This document shows positions 1-6,766 of a DNA stretch of 14,869 nt, piece after piece; position 1 is the first letter of the stretch, and every line of letters starts with the position of its first letter. The DNA comes from JBBKWX01 sp037969175 (GTDB lineage: Bacteria > Bacteroidota > Bacteroidia > AKYH767-A > JBBKVM01). Position numbers and translations under genes: made by a program. The stretch covers positions 1-14,869 of the forward strand of contig JBBKWX010000194.1 of the NCBI GenBank assembly GCA_037969175.1, given 5' to 3'. Under the pieces are notes generated by a model. The model saw only the letters and a program-made list of their open reading frames with translations, made no database searches and was not told where the DNA came from.

Positions 1-207
1 AGATCTTTGCCAGCTCTCAGGATCCATACTATGCTTCATGAAAATGATGCGTTAAACTAATACATGTCTGGGTATTATATTTGATTTTTTTTTGCTTTAA
101 CCAAAGCTAAGCTTTCAGAATCTTAATACAAATTCTTTTATCAATAATTAATAAGAAGACTTTAGGTTAGAATTGCGATGAATTATTTACAATTTCGAGT
201 TACAACA
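1..207. other. AT-rich leader stretch, no confident gene
   Basis: No gene can be supported here. All three forward frames are open from the window edge and close early (stops ending at 41, 54 and 60), so the 3' end of an upstream plus-strand gene could lie in the first 60 bases, but no frame gives a recognisable C-terminus. A 13-base palindrome, AAAGCTAAGCTTT, lies at about 103-115. The rest is AT-rich sequence without a clear terminator. Confidence 0.4.
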
Positions 208-291
208 GTCCGGAATCGAGTTCCTGATTCTGTAAAATTGCATCATAAGAAATTATCTACAAGTAGAATCTGCGCTAATTTTACCACAGAG
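208..291 (+). repeat. 84-bp dispersed repeat, copy 1
   Basis: This segment runs from GTCCGGAATCG to ACCACAGAG. It aligns without gaps to the reverse complement of 2348-2431, with about 14 differences in 84 positions by hand count (roughly 83% identity). It is intergenic, upstream of the peptidase gene. Just beyond it, ACCACAGAG (283-291) and CTCTGTGGT (315-323) form a 9-bp inverted repeat. The flanking terminal inverted repeat seen around copy 2 survives here only as GTCCGGAAT (208-216), so this looks like an eroded or partial relative of the element at 2098-2439. Confidence 0.8.
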
Positions 292-414
292 TTCTCTGTG
301 CAATACTCTGAGCTCTCTGTGGTTTAAAGGCGGTTAATGAAAAAAGTGCAGATTATACCTAACGACAACGTCTTCGAAAGATTAATTATTTGTAAATTCA
401 TTAAAATTTAAATT

Positions 415-1254
415 ATGAAATGGAGAGGAAGACAAGGCAGTTCTAATGTTGATGACAGAAGAGGCAAAGGCACGGGGATGAAGCTGGGCGTAGGAACAGT
501 TATCATTGTGGTTATCGGTTTGCTATTGGGTGGCGATCCGGCACAACTTATACAAATGGTAGAGCAGGGCGGAGGGGGCCAAACAAATCATGTTGCTACA
601 GCTGCGGAAGATGAGGCTGCACAGTTTGTATCTGTGGTACTAAAAGACACCGAAGATGTGTGGGATAAGATCTTTAGAGAACAGTTAAATGCAAACTACA
701 ATGAACCAACTTTAGTGCTGTTTACCGGAGCTGTGAATACCGGTTGTGGTAAAGCCAGTGCTTCTACAGGACCATTTTATTGTCCTGCTGATAAGAGTTT
801 ATATATAGATCTTAGTTTTTATGATGAATTGAGAAATCGCTTCGGAGCACCCGGCGATTTTGCAATGGCTTATGTGATCGCTCATGAAGTGGCACATCAT
901 GTACAAAGTGAAATGGGCATACTTGAAAAGGTAGGCCGGATGAGAAGCGGAATGAGTACAGAAGAAAGCAATGCTATTTCTGTGCGAGTGGAGTTACAGG
1001 CAGATTATTTAAGCGGGGTTTGGGTTAAACATGCTCAGGCAATGAAGAACATGCTGGAGGAAGGTGATGTGGAAGAAGCGTTGAATGCAGCGAATGCAAT
1101 TGGTGATGACCGTTTGCAAAAGCAAGCTCAGGGATATGTGGTTCCGGAGTCATTTACGCATGGAACATCTGCACAGCGTGTACGTTGGTTTAAAAAAGGA
1201 TTGCTCAGTGGAGAGATTCGTGATGGAGATACTTTTGGTTCAACCAGCTTATAA
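415..1254 (+). CDS. ypfJ: YpfJ-family neutral zinc metallopeptidase, membrane anchored
   Basis: Putative zinc-dependent peptidase of the YpfJ / neutral zinc metallopeptidase family (PF04228); its physiological substrate is not known. The N-terminus begins MKWRGRQGSSNVDDRRG, the arginine-rich opening typical of this family, which supports this ATG. One hydrophobic segment at about residues 23-40 (VGTVIIVVIGLLLGG) should anchor it with the catalytic part outside the cytoplasm. The zinc site is HEVAH at residues 157-161, with a likely third ligand in the downstream ELQAD segment (E193 to D197). At 279 residues it is close to full family length (E. coli YpfJ is about 287). No Shine-Dalgarno sequence precedes the ATG, as is usual in Bacteroidota. 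It is monocistronic and converges on the GIN-domain gene, with a shared terminator starting at its stop codon. The family call is firm; the biological role is not. Confidence 0.92.
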   Translation: MKWRGRQGSSNVDDRRGKGTGMKLGVGTVIIVVIGLLLGGDPAQLIQMVEQGGGGQTNHVATAAEDEAAQFVSVVLKDTEDVWDKIFREQLNANYNEPTLVLFTGAVNTGCGKASASTGPFYCPADKSLYIDLSFYDELRNRFGAPGDFAMAYVIAHEVAHHVQSEMGILEKVGRMRSGMSTEESNAISVRVELQADYLSGVWVKHAQAMKNMLEEGDVEEALNAANAIGDDRLQKQAQGYVVPESFTHGTSAQRVRWFKKGLLSGEIRDGDTFGSTSL

Positions 1255-1257
1255 AAA

Positions 1258-1280
1258 AAAAGCGCCATTAAGGCGCTTTT
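1258..1280. terminator. Bidirectional intrinsic terminator
   Basis: A perfect 9-bp stem, AAAAGCGCC (1258-1266) with GGCGCTTTT (1272-1280), encloses a 5-base loop. It sits between the peptidase stop codon (1252-1254) and the stop codon of the convergent gene (1285-1287). Read on the minus strand it is followed by a run of nine T (1261-1253), a strong terminator for the GIN gene. On the plus strand only the four T of the stem follow, so termination may be weaker that way. Confidence 0.85.
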
Positions 1281-1284
1281 GAAT

Positions 1285-1983
1285 TTACATAGATTTTATC
1301 TTTCCTGAACCGTGCGAAGTAGCCTTTACTTTTGCACCACCGGTGTACAAGACATTGCCGCTACCTTTGACAACAGCAGTCAGATTACCACTTACGTTTA
1401 CCTTGCAGTTACCGGATCCGGCAATACTTATTTCTGCGTTGCTGCATGTTAATTCCTTTGCATTGATATTTCCGGAACCTTGAATATCAAATTCGGAATT
1501 CATGCTTTTTCCTCTCAGATCCATATTTCCTGAACCTTCAATTACAGCATCAAATTTATCGGCATCTATCGCCATATCCATGCTTCCGGAGCCCTGGATC
1601 TTTATACTAAGATCAGCTGATGGAACAGCAACCGGACAATTTACACTTCCGGATCCTTTAATAACAACTGATCCCAATGATGCTGTATAAACATCAACTT
1701 TCACTTTCCCAAGATCAACTTCACTGTCCTTTTTTCTTTTGATGGTCAGTATCCCATCTTTAACTACTGTTTCAATTTCGGGGATTTCAACTGCATTGGC
1801 CGTAACCACAACTTTTGATGATTTATCAAATATGATATTTACATCAAAATTCCCCATACTTACTATCCCGGAAAATTTTTCGAGATTTCGAGATTCGTTT
1901 TCACCTAATGAAGCGTTTGGTGAGAATGCGTATCCGGCTACAGTAGCGGATAAAATAATAAAAGCTGAAAAGAGCGTTTTCAT
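1285..1983 (-). CDS. Secreted head GIN domain protein (DUF2807)
   Basis: A 232-residue secreted protein of the GIN / putative auto-transporter adhesin head domain family (DUF2807, PF10988), common in Bacteroidota; molecular function unknown. The N-terminus MKTLFSAFIILSATVAGYA is a good signal peptide. The mature part has the family pattern of short beta strands alternating with G-S-G turns: seven GSG motifs begin at residues 110, 131, 150, 169, 189, 207 and 225, a spacing of 18-21 residues that fits one coil of a right-handed beta-helix each. The last GSG lies at the extreme C-terminus, so the protein is almost only helix. There is no type IX sorting domain and no lipobox cysteine near the signal peptide, so a periplasmic location is the default inference. 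It is transcribed alone, ending in the shared terminator at 1258-1280. Confidence 0.88.
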   Translation of the reverse strand: MKTLFSAFIILSATVAGYAFSPNASLGENESRNLEKFSGIVSMGNFDVNIIFDKSSKVVVTANAVEIPEIETVVKDGILTIKRKKDSEVDLGKVKVDVYTASLGSVVIKGSGSVNCPVAVPSADLSIKIQGSGSMDMAIDADKFDAVIEGSGNMDLRGKSMNSEFDIQGSGNINAKELTCSNAEISIAGSGNCKVNVSGNLTAVVKGSGNVLYTGGAKVKATSHGSGKIKSM

Positions 1984-2015
1984 GATAGAAAAATTTTAAT
2001 TTTATGTGAATTTAA

Positions 2016-2042
2016 GCATCAAAAGATGCATTTCAAAAGATA
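2016..2042 (-). promoter_or_regulatory. Possible promoter and leader hairpin of the GIN gene
   Basis: On the minus strand TATCTTTTG (2042-2034) is one base off the Bacteroidota -7 consensus TAnnTTTG and would place transcription start about 45 bases before the ATG. A small hairpin, GCATC/GATGC with an AAAA loop (2016-2029), lies just downstream in the predicted leader. No convincing -33 box is visible, so this is tentative. Confidence 0.3.
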
Positions 2043-2294
2043 AACGTAAATAATAGGATCATCGTATAAGACGGATAATAAGTTTTCTGATTAAGAGTCA
2101 TTGTTGTCCGGAATAATTTTTAGTTCTTTATTTAAGGCTTTTTTTTACCAAAGGGGCCTCTGTCCCGCACGTGTGGGATCCATATTGATCAAGGCTCTTA
2201 AGATGTGATTCCATTTTCGTGGAAAACCATTGGTATACAGATAAATAAGAGATCGAACACCAAATAAAGTCCATTGAAAGAAAATTTCTCTTCA

Positions 2295-2358
2295 ATCTCT
2301 GAGAACTCTGTGTAAATCTTTGAGAACTCTGTGTAAATCTCTGAGACCTCTGTGGTAA
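2295..2358 (-). repeat. About three tandem 21-bp CACAGAG units
   Basis: Read on the minus strand, two nearly identical 21-base units of the form GATTTACACAGAGTTCTCARA follow one another, preceded by a diverged third unit containing ACCACAGAGGTCTCAGA. This lies inside the MITE-like element. CACAGAG/CTCTGTG words also occur at 283-323 next to repeat copy 1. Translation gives low-complexity FTQSSQR-type peptides, which I regard as spurious. Confidence 0.75.
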
Positions 2359-2431
2359 AAATAGCACATATTCCCCTTGTAGATAAGTACTTATGATGAA
2401 ATTCGACAGGATTAGAAACCCGATTCCGGAC
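2348..2431 (-). repeat. 84-bp dispersed repeat, copy 2 (inverted)
   Basis: The reverse complement of this segment matches 208-291 over all 84 positions without gaps (about 83% identity). It forms the right part of the MITE-like element, starting inside its right terminal inverted repeat. The two copies point toward each other and bracket the peptidase and GIN genes. Confidence 0.8.
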
Positions 2432-2457
2432 AACAATGATAAGGAGTCAGTAATTCA

Positions 2458-3135
2458 TCATCTGTAATCGTCAGGGTATAATGTTTTTAATTTGCCTGCA
2501 TTCCAACCCAGATGCCAGGTAAGAATAATATAGATATCTATTAAGATCTGTTTCAGGCTTCCATTTTCCTTGAACCTTCTGGATGAAGTAATAATAGGGA
2601 TCTTGATCTTATTGAATCTTCCGATTTTCCGTAGTCTTTGCTGGATCTCTATATCTTCCATTATTGGAATTTCTTTGAAGCCATTAATATATTTGAATGT
2701 GACTTTTCGCATGAATAATCCTGCATCACCATAAGTAAAAAAGATAGAATTAATAGTAGTGAAAGCATTATAAATGCGATAAAAAGGACCCTTTGGTCTC
2801 AACTCCATCACAAAAGATCCTGCGATCACAGTTTTATCTTCCAACACTTTAATGATTTCAGAAAGTGAATCAGCCTGCAACTTGCAATCCGCATGCAGAA
2901 AAAAAAGAATATCGCCTGAAGCAAATTTTGCTCCTTCATTCATTTGAAAGGCTCTTCCTTTTCTGTTTGCAGAAATAAATTTGAAGTTTGATTTTGAAAT
3001 TATTTCCTGACTTTTATCAGTGCTGCCTCCATCTACAAATATCAATTCATGTGCAACATTTTGAATGCGGATACTTTCAATCAAGGAAGCTAAATTTTTC
3101 TCCTCGTTCAAGACAGGTATGATTATACTGATCAT
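2458..3135 (-). CDS. TIGR04283-like family 2 glycosyltransferase
   Basis: Cytoplasmic GT-A fold glycosyltransferase of family 2, most like the TIGR04283 group, some of whose members are linked to arsenosugar biosynthesis; donor and acceptor cannot be read from the sequence. Visible motifs are the nucleotide-binding start MISIIIPVLNEEKN, VDGGSTD at residues 34-40, and the metal-binding HAD (DxD equivalent) at 81-83 in ILFFLHADCKL, followed by the acceptor-side segment IPIMEDIEIQQRL. The length of about 225 residues is normal for this short family. I chose the ATG at 3135-3133, which overlaps the antiporter stop codon as ATGA, over a TTG 12 bases upstream; the chosen start puts the conserved strand at the N-terminus and suggests translational coupling. 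It is the last gene of a three-gene operon, with the MITE-like element right behind it and no other terminator. Confidence 0.85.
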   Translation of the reverse strand: MISIIIPVLNEEKNLASLIESIRIQNVAHELIFVDGGSTDKSQEIISKSNFKFISANRKGRAFQMNEGAKFASGDILFFLHADCKLQADSLSEIIKVLEDKTVIAGSFVMELRPKGPFYRIYNAFTTINSIFFTYGDAGLFMRKVTFKYINGFKEIPIMEDIEIQQRLRKIGRFNKIKIPIITSSRRFKENGSLKQILIDIYIILTWHLGWNAGKLKTLYPDDYR

Positions 3136-4379
3136 GCTTTGTACCAAGTTATCATTTTTTTCATAGTCAGACCCTGAACTAAAATGGAAAATACAACTAC
3201 GATATAGGTTACGGATACCAGGATTTCTCTATTCCAATCAGCATTCAATGAAAGGGCAAGTGCGATCGAAATCCCTCCTCTCAACCCGCCCCAAGTGAGG
3301 ATTGTAGCTGTTTTTAATACGGAAGAATGTTTCCCGGTCAGCATAGGTATTGGAATCAATACAGTGATAAATCGACTTAATAAAACTGCTATAATGCAGA
3401 GTAAGCCTGAATATAAATATGCAGACTTAAAATCATGCGCAATGCTGATGACAACTAAGCCGACCATCAGGAAAAGCATCACCATAAGTATCCGTTCTAG
3501 TATTCCCCAAAATATTTTTACAGGATGAATAATATCTTGATGGAATAAGCCCTGGCTTTTTTGATAACTCAGATAAAAACCAAAAACTACCATAGCAAGC
3601 GGACCGCTTATGTGTAGCACTTCTGATAAGCGATATCCTCCCATGACAAATGCAAGTGATATCAAGGTAAAAGTTTTGGGATCATGTATCCTGCTCAGCA
3701 ACTTGCTTCCAAAGTAGCCTATAGCAAGTCCGAATAAAGCTCCTCCAACTGCTTCTCTTAAAAATAAAACTACCGCATCTACAAACAAGTTGTTATGATC
3801 TTCCGGAGTACTTGAGGCTATTGCGCTAATGGTTAGGAAAAGCACCACAGCAACTCCGTCATTCAACAAACTTTCGCCTTCTACATCAACCTTAAGACTG
3901 CTTTCCAATCCGGAATTTTCCATTATTCCGAGTACTGCTACCGGATCAGTCGGAGCGATCAAAGCACCAAAGAGCAAGCAGTGTAAAAATGGAACGTTTA
4001 ATCCGGTTATCATAAATATCCAGTATGCAAGTCCGGCAATTAAAAACGCAGAAAGGATCACTCCAAGAGTTGCAAAAGCAATAACCGGTATTCGTTGTTT
4101 TGATAATACAGCTGTATTAATATTAAACGATCCGGCAAATAATAAAAATGATAAAACAATTCCCAAAACAAACCCCCCAAAATCGAAAGAGTCTACCTGA
4201 TCACAGAGTCTTTCAAACGCTTCCGGATAAAACAGTCCGACAATAATAAAGATGAGAGACACAACTAATGAGATGCTCATCACTCCGATGCTTGGAGGGA
4301 ATTTTAAATACAAATGGTTTAAGGTCCCCAGCAATGCTGTTATGACGATAAGATATACAAAGACATGAAATGGTTCCAT
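3132..4379 (-). CDS. CPA1-family Na+(K+)/H+ antiporter, NhaP type
   Basis: Inner-membrane monovalent cation/proton antiporter of the CPA1 family (Na_H_Exchanger, PF00999). The 415 residues are almost entirely hydrophobic, consistent with about 12 membrane spans and only a short cytoplasmic tail. Family motifs are present: APTDPVAVLG with the T144-D145 pair, GESLLNDGVAVVLF with the transport-site N173-D174, and a late-helix WGGLRGGISIALALSL. These residues mark electroneutral NhaP/NHE-like exchangers; whether Na+ or K+ is preferred cannot be told. It is the middle gene of the minus-strand operon: its ATG is 30 bases after the sugar dehydrogenase stop and its TGA overlaps the glycosyltransferase ATG. 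Next to a quinoprotein dehydrogenase it might help manage proton or sodium gradients, but that link is inference from context. Confidence 0.93.
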   Translation of the reverse strand: MEPFHVFVYLIVITALLGTLNHLYLKFPPSIGVMSISLVVSLIFIIVGLFYPEAFERLCDQVDSFDFGGFVLGIVLSFLLFAGSFNINTAVLSKQRIPVIAFATLGVILSAFLIAGLAYWIFMITGLNVPFLHCLLFGALIAPTDPVAVLGIMENSGLESSLKVDVEGESLLNDGVAVVLFLTISAIASSTPEDHNNLFVDAVVLFLREAVGGALFGLAIGYFGSKLLSRIHDPKTFTLISLAFVMGGYRLSEVLHISGPLAMVVFGFYLSYQKSQGLFHQDIIHPVKIFWGILERILMVMLFLMVGLVVISIAHDFKSAYLYSGLLCIIAVLLSRFITVLIPIPMLTGKHSSVLKTATILTWGGLRGGISIALALSLNADWNREILVSVTYIVVVFSILVQGLTMKKMITWYKA

Positions 4380-4409
4380 TAATTTATTTCAAGAAAAATG
4401 AAACAGTAG

Positions 4410-5597
4410 TCATAAGGTAATCTTAACCAATGATCCTGTCTTGCTAAACGGACCATACAGTTTTTGAATTAACAGATAAATATTACCATCTGCGTCTCTG
4501 CCAAATGAATTTATTTTTTGATTCAGATCATTGGTTTTTTCAGCATTGATCATTGGGTCATATCGGGTCCATTCACCCGGAACATCTTCCCGCAAATAGT
4601 AAATTTTCCCGCTCCAGTCACCAAAAATATATGCTCCATGTAAACTGGGGTAATTTTTTCCTCTGTACATAAATCCGCCTATAGCCGATATTCCGGTAGC
4701 TCTGTTGTATTCATGAATAGGCATTTCCAATCCTGACATATTGCAGTCTTTTTCCGGGTTGAAACAATGGAATCCTTCCATGATCCTCCATCCGTAATTG
4801 CCGGCTTTTTTGATAATATTTACTTCTTCCCATTTGTTTTGTCCCACATCTGCACAGAATATTCTACCGGTGATTTCTTCAAATGAAAACTTCCAGGGGT
4901 TACGTAAACCGATTGCCCAGATTTCGTCACGTCCATCTTTTCCAACATAGGGATTGTCTTTTGGAATAGAATACGCGTCTCCTGTATTTATGTCTATACG
5001 CAAGATTTTCCCTAAGAGAGAATTTATATCCTGAGCATTTCCATTTTGTCCGTGTTTATCTCCACCTCCGCCCCCATCGCCCAGTCCCAGATATAAATAT
5101 CCATCAGGACCAAAAGCAATTTGTCCACCATTATGATTCCCTTCCGGTTGAGGAATACGCAGAATTATCTTTTCCTGAGTGGAAGAAATATCCGGATTTG
5201 GAGATGCTTTGTATTCGGCAAGCACCCCATCATGATCCATACCTGATTGAGATGTTGGCGCACTGTAATAGATAAAGTATCGGCGATTTATTTTGTATTC
5301 CGGATGAAATGCAATGCCCAATAATCCTTTTTCGGAATATGCAAAATTGAGTTTGTCTGTTCTTTTTGTAATATCAAGAAACGGAGTATTTAGCAGAGAA
5401 CCGTTTTTGACTATTTTAATTATTCCTTTCTGTTCGCAAATAAATAATCGATTACTTCCATCAGGAGCAAAATCCATAGCCACCGGGCTGGTCAATCCTT
5501 TGCAGATCTCAAGGAGATTGAAGTTTATCCCTTGTTTTCCGGGCTGTGCTAATGCTGTAAAATAGCAGAAAAAAAATATCCAAACCAGATTTTTCAT
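4410..5597 (-). CDS. Secreted PQQ-dependent sugar dehydrogenase (GSDH/Asd type)
   Basis: Soluble quinoprotein aldose/glucose dehydrogenase of the GSDH family (PF07995), expected to oxidise sugars in the periplasm with pyrroloquinoline quinone. The N-terminus MKNLVWIFFFCYFTALA is a signal peptide with likely cleavage after residue 17. The beta-propeller motifs are in order: MDFAPDGSNRLFICEQKG (about 41-58), GLLGIAFHPEY, EGNHNGGQIAFGPDG with the presumed catalytic H155, a glycine-rich LGDGGGGGD loop, IGLRNPWKFSFE (about 229-240), ADVGQNKWEEVN and NYGWRIMEG. The length of 395 residues fits the family. No PQQ biosynthesis gene is visible nearby, so cofactor use is inferred from homology; some relatives bind PQQ poorly or act on other compounds. 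It is the first gene of the three-gene operon and is transcribed away from the epimerase. Confidence 0.9.
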   Translation of the reverse strand: MKNLVWIFFFCYFTALAQPGKQGINFNLLEICKGLTSPVAMDFAPDGSNRLFICEQKGIIKIVKNGSLLNTPFLDITKRTDKLNFAYSEKGLLGIAFHPEYKINRRYFIYYSAPTSQSGMDHDGVLAEYKASPNPDISSTQEKIILRIPQPEGNHNGGQIAFGPDGYLYLGLGDGGGGGDKHGQNGNAQDINSLLGKILRIDINTGDAYSIPKDNPYVGKDGRDEIWAIGLRNPWKFSFEEITGRIFCADVGQNKWEEVNIIKKAGNYGWRIMEGFHCFNPEKDCNMSGLEMPIHEYNRATGISAIGGFMYRGKNYPSLHGAYIFGDWSGKIYYLREDVPGEWTRYDPMINAEKTNDLNQKINSFGRDADGNIYLLIQKLYGPFSKTGSLVKITL

Positions 5598-5674
5598 ATA
5601 TGAAGATAGGGAAATGATGCCATAAGAGAAAGTTTAAAATTTTCAAGGGAATAATAATTTGTCGACTATCTGAA

Positions 5675-5682
5675 CAAAACTA
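5675..5682 (-). promoter_or_regulatory. Candidate -7 box for the dehydrogenase operon
   Basis: TAGTTTTG on the minus strand matches the Bacteroidota consensus TAnnTTTG exactly. It lies about 78 bases upstream of the dehydrogenase ATG, in the 148-base divergent intergenic region, giving a leader of about 70 bases. A matching -33 TTG element is not evident at the expected spacing. Confidence 0.45.
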
Positions 5683-5745
5683 TTTCAATGAGTGGATGTT
5701 TTTTGCAGAAAAATTTATTACACATTCTATGCTTATCTTTCCATC

Positions 5746-6765
5746 ATGAAAATTTCTTGTTATCCATACCGGGTTGAATTCCGTGAACCGTTTCGTATAG
5801 CTCTCGGCGTAAGGACGGGAACAGACAGCGTTATGGTTGAGATAGAACAGGGAGGTTACACCGGGTATGGAGAAGCTACATTGCCTCCTTATCTGGATGA
5901 TAAGCCGGAGCATGTGATGCAGGCAATAAATGACTTTGCACATTTTCTAACTCCATTACGTGACTCGGATACAGCCAGAATATTTCTACGAGCAGATCAG
6001 AATCTGCCATTACCTGCCAAAGCAGCCATTGACGAAGCATTGTGGGATTTGGAAGGAAAACAAAAGCAAAAAACGGTCAAAGAATTATTGGGAATTGGGA
6101 ACAGTATTTCGAACACCTGTACATATACCATAGGGATAGATACACCTGATGAAGTGAAACGAAAAGTTTTGAATGTTCCTTTTGGTTTTTGGCTGAAATT
6201 AAAGTTAGGATCACCGGATGATATTGCTTGTCTCGAAGCAGTGAGAGAAGTTTACAATGGCTCATTGTGCATAGACCTTAATCAGTCATGGACCGACAAA
6301 AGGATGGCTATGGAAATGTTGGGAAGAATTGAAGAATTTGAGCCGGAGTTTATTGAACAGCCTTGTCCTAAAGATGACTTGTTACTGCTTTCGATGATAT
6401 CTCATTCAACGGATATTCCGGTGATAGCTGATGAAAGTGTACAGGGTCCGGTAGACATAGAAAGAGTAGCTGATTTTTGCGACGGGATAAATATAAAGCT
6501 GATAAAATGTGGGGGAATTTCTCCGGCTTATGAGATGATTGAAAGGGCGCGTGAGTTGGGATTGTTAGTGTTGTTGGGGTGCATGTCTGAAACCAGTTGT
6601 GGTATAGCAGCTGCCGCGCAGTTAGCACCGCTTTGTGACTGGATAGATCTGGATGGACCAATCTTAATTTCGAATGATCCTTTTGAAGGTTTGAGTTATA
6701 ATTCAGGAATCATTACGTTGGATGATGCACCCGGGTTGGGCATCAGGAAAAGGGGGCTTGTTTAA
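5746..6765 (+). CDS. Dipeptide epimerase (L-Ala-D/L-Glu epimerase type)
   Basis: Enolase-superfamily enzyme of the muconate-lactonizing subgroup that epimerises dipeptides, typically L-Ala-L-Glu to L-Ala-D-Glu or back, in peptidoglycan peptide recycling. With the start at ATG 5746 (339 residues), the active-site residues are all present: the KxK pair K151/K153 in WLKLKLGS, metal ligands D177 (IDLNQ), E204 (FIEQP) and D229 (IADES), and the opposing lysine in INIKLIKCGG (K251 or K254). D301-x-D303 in WIDLDGP matches the DxD that grips the substrate amino group in known Ala-Glu epimerases, which favours this function over muconate or succinylbenzoate enzymes. An upstream GTG (5692) would add 18 residues unlike the family, so I prefer MKISCYPYRVEFREPF. 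The exact dipeptide is uncertain. The stop codon is followed after one base by the 113-bp repeat array. Confidence 0.9.
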   Translation: MKISCYPYRVEFREPFRIALGVRTGTDSVMVEIEQGGYTGYGEATLPPYLDDKPEHVMQAINDFAHFLTPLRDSDTARIFLRADQNLPLPAKAAIDEALWDLEGKQKQKTVKELLGIGNSISNTCTYTIGIDTPDEVKRKVLNVPFGFWLKLKLGSPDDIACLEAVREVYNGSLCIDLNQSWTDKRMAMEMLGRIEEFEPEFIEQPCPKDDLLLLSMISHSTDIPVIADESVQGPVDIERVADFCDGINIKLIKCGGISPAYEMIERARELGLLVLLGCMSETSCGIAAAAQLAPLCDWIDLDGPILISNDPFEGLSYNSGIITLDDAPGLGIRKRGLV

Positions 6766-6766
6766 A

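Larger units (their letters stand above)
2098..2439. mobile_element. MITE-like non-autonomous element, 342 bp
   Basis: The ends are a perfect 17-bp terminal inverted repeat: TCATTGTTGTCCGGAAT at 2098-2114 and its exact complement at 2423-2439. The interior contains no convincing gene; it holds a near-palindrome CCCGCACGTGTGGG (2164-2177), a short CACAGAG-type tandem repeat (about 2295-2358) and the 84-bp dispersed repeat. The flanks resemble each other, TTAAGAG before (2091-2097) and TAAGGAG after (2440-2446), which may be a decayed target-site duplication. The element starts 18 bases beyond the stop codon of the glycosyltransferase and lies upstream of the GIN gene, so it could affect operon termination or the GIN promoter. 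That it transposes is inference; no transposase is present in the window. Confidence 0.65.

Noticed and set aside
2128..2436. A 102-codon minus-strand frame in the MITE-like element
   Set aside because: It starts inside one terminal inverted repeat, and its FTQSSQRFTQSSQ stretch is just the translated 21-bp tandem repeat. No domain, no start signal and no conservation expected of a protein.
3133..3147. TTG start for the glycosyltransferase at 3147
   Set aside because: The ATG at 3135 overlaps the upstream stop codon as ATGA and places the conserved first beta strand at the N-terminus, so it is the better start.
5692..5745. GTG start for the epimerase at 5692
   Set aside because: The added 18 residues do not resemble the family N-terminus; MKISCYPYRVEF at 5746 does.
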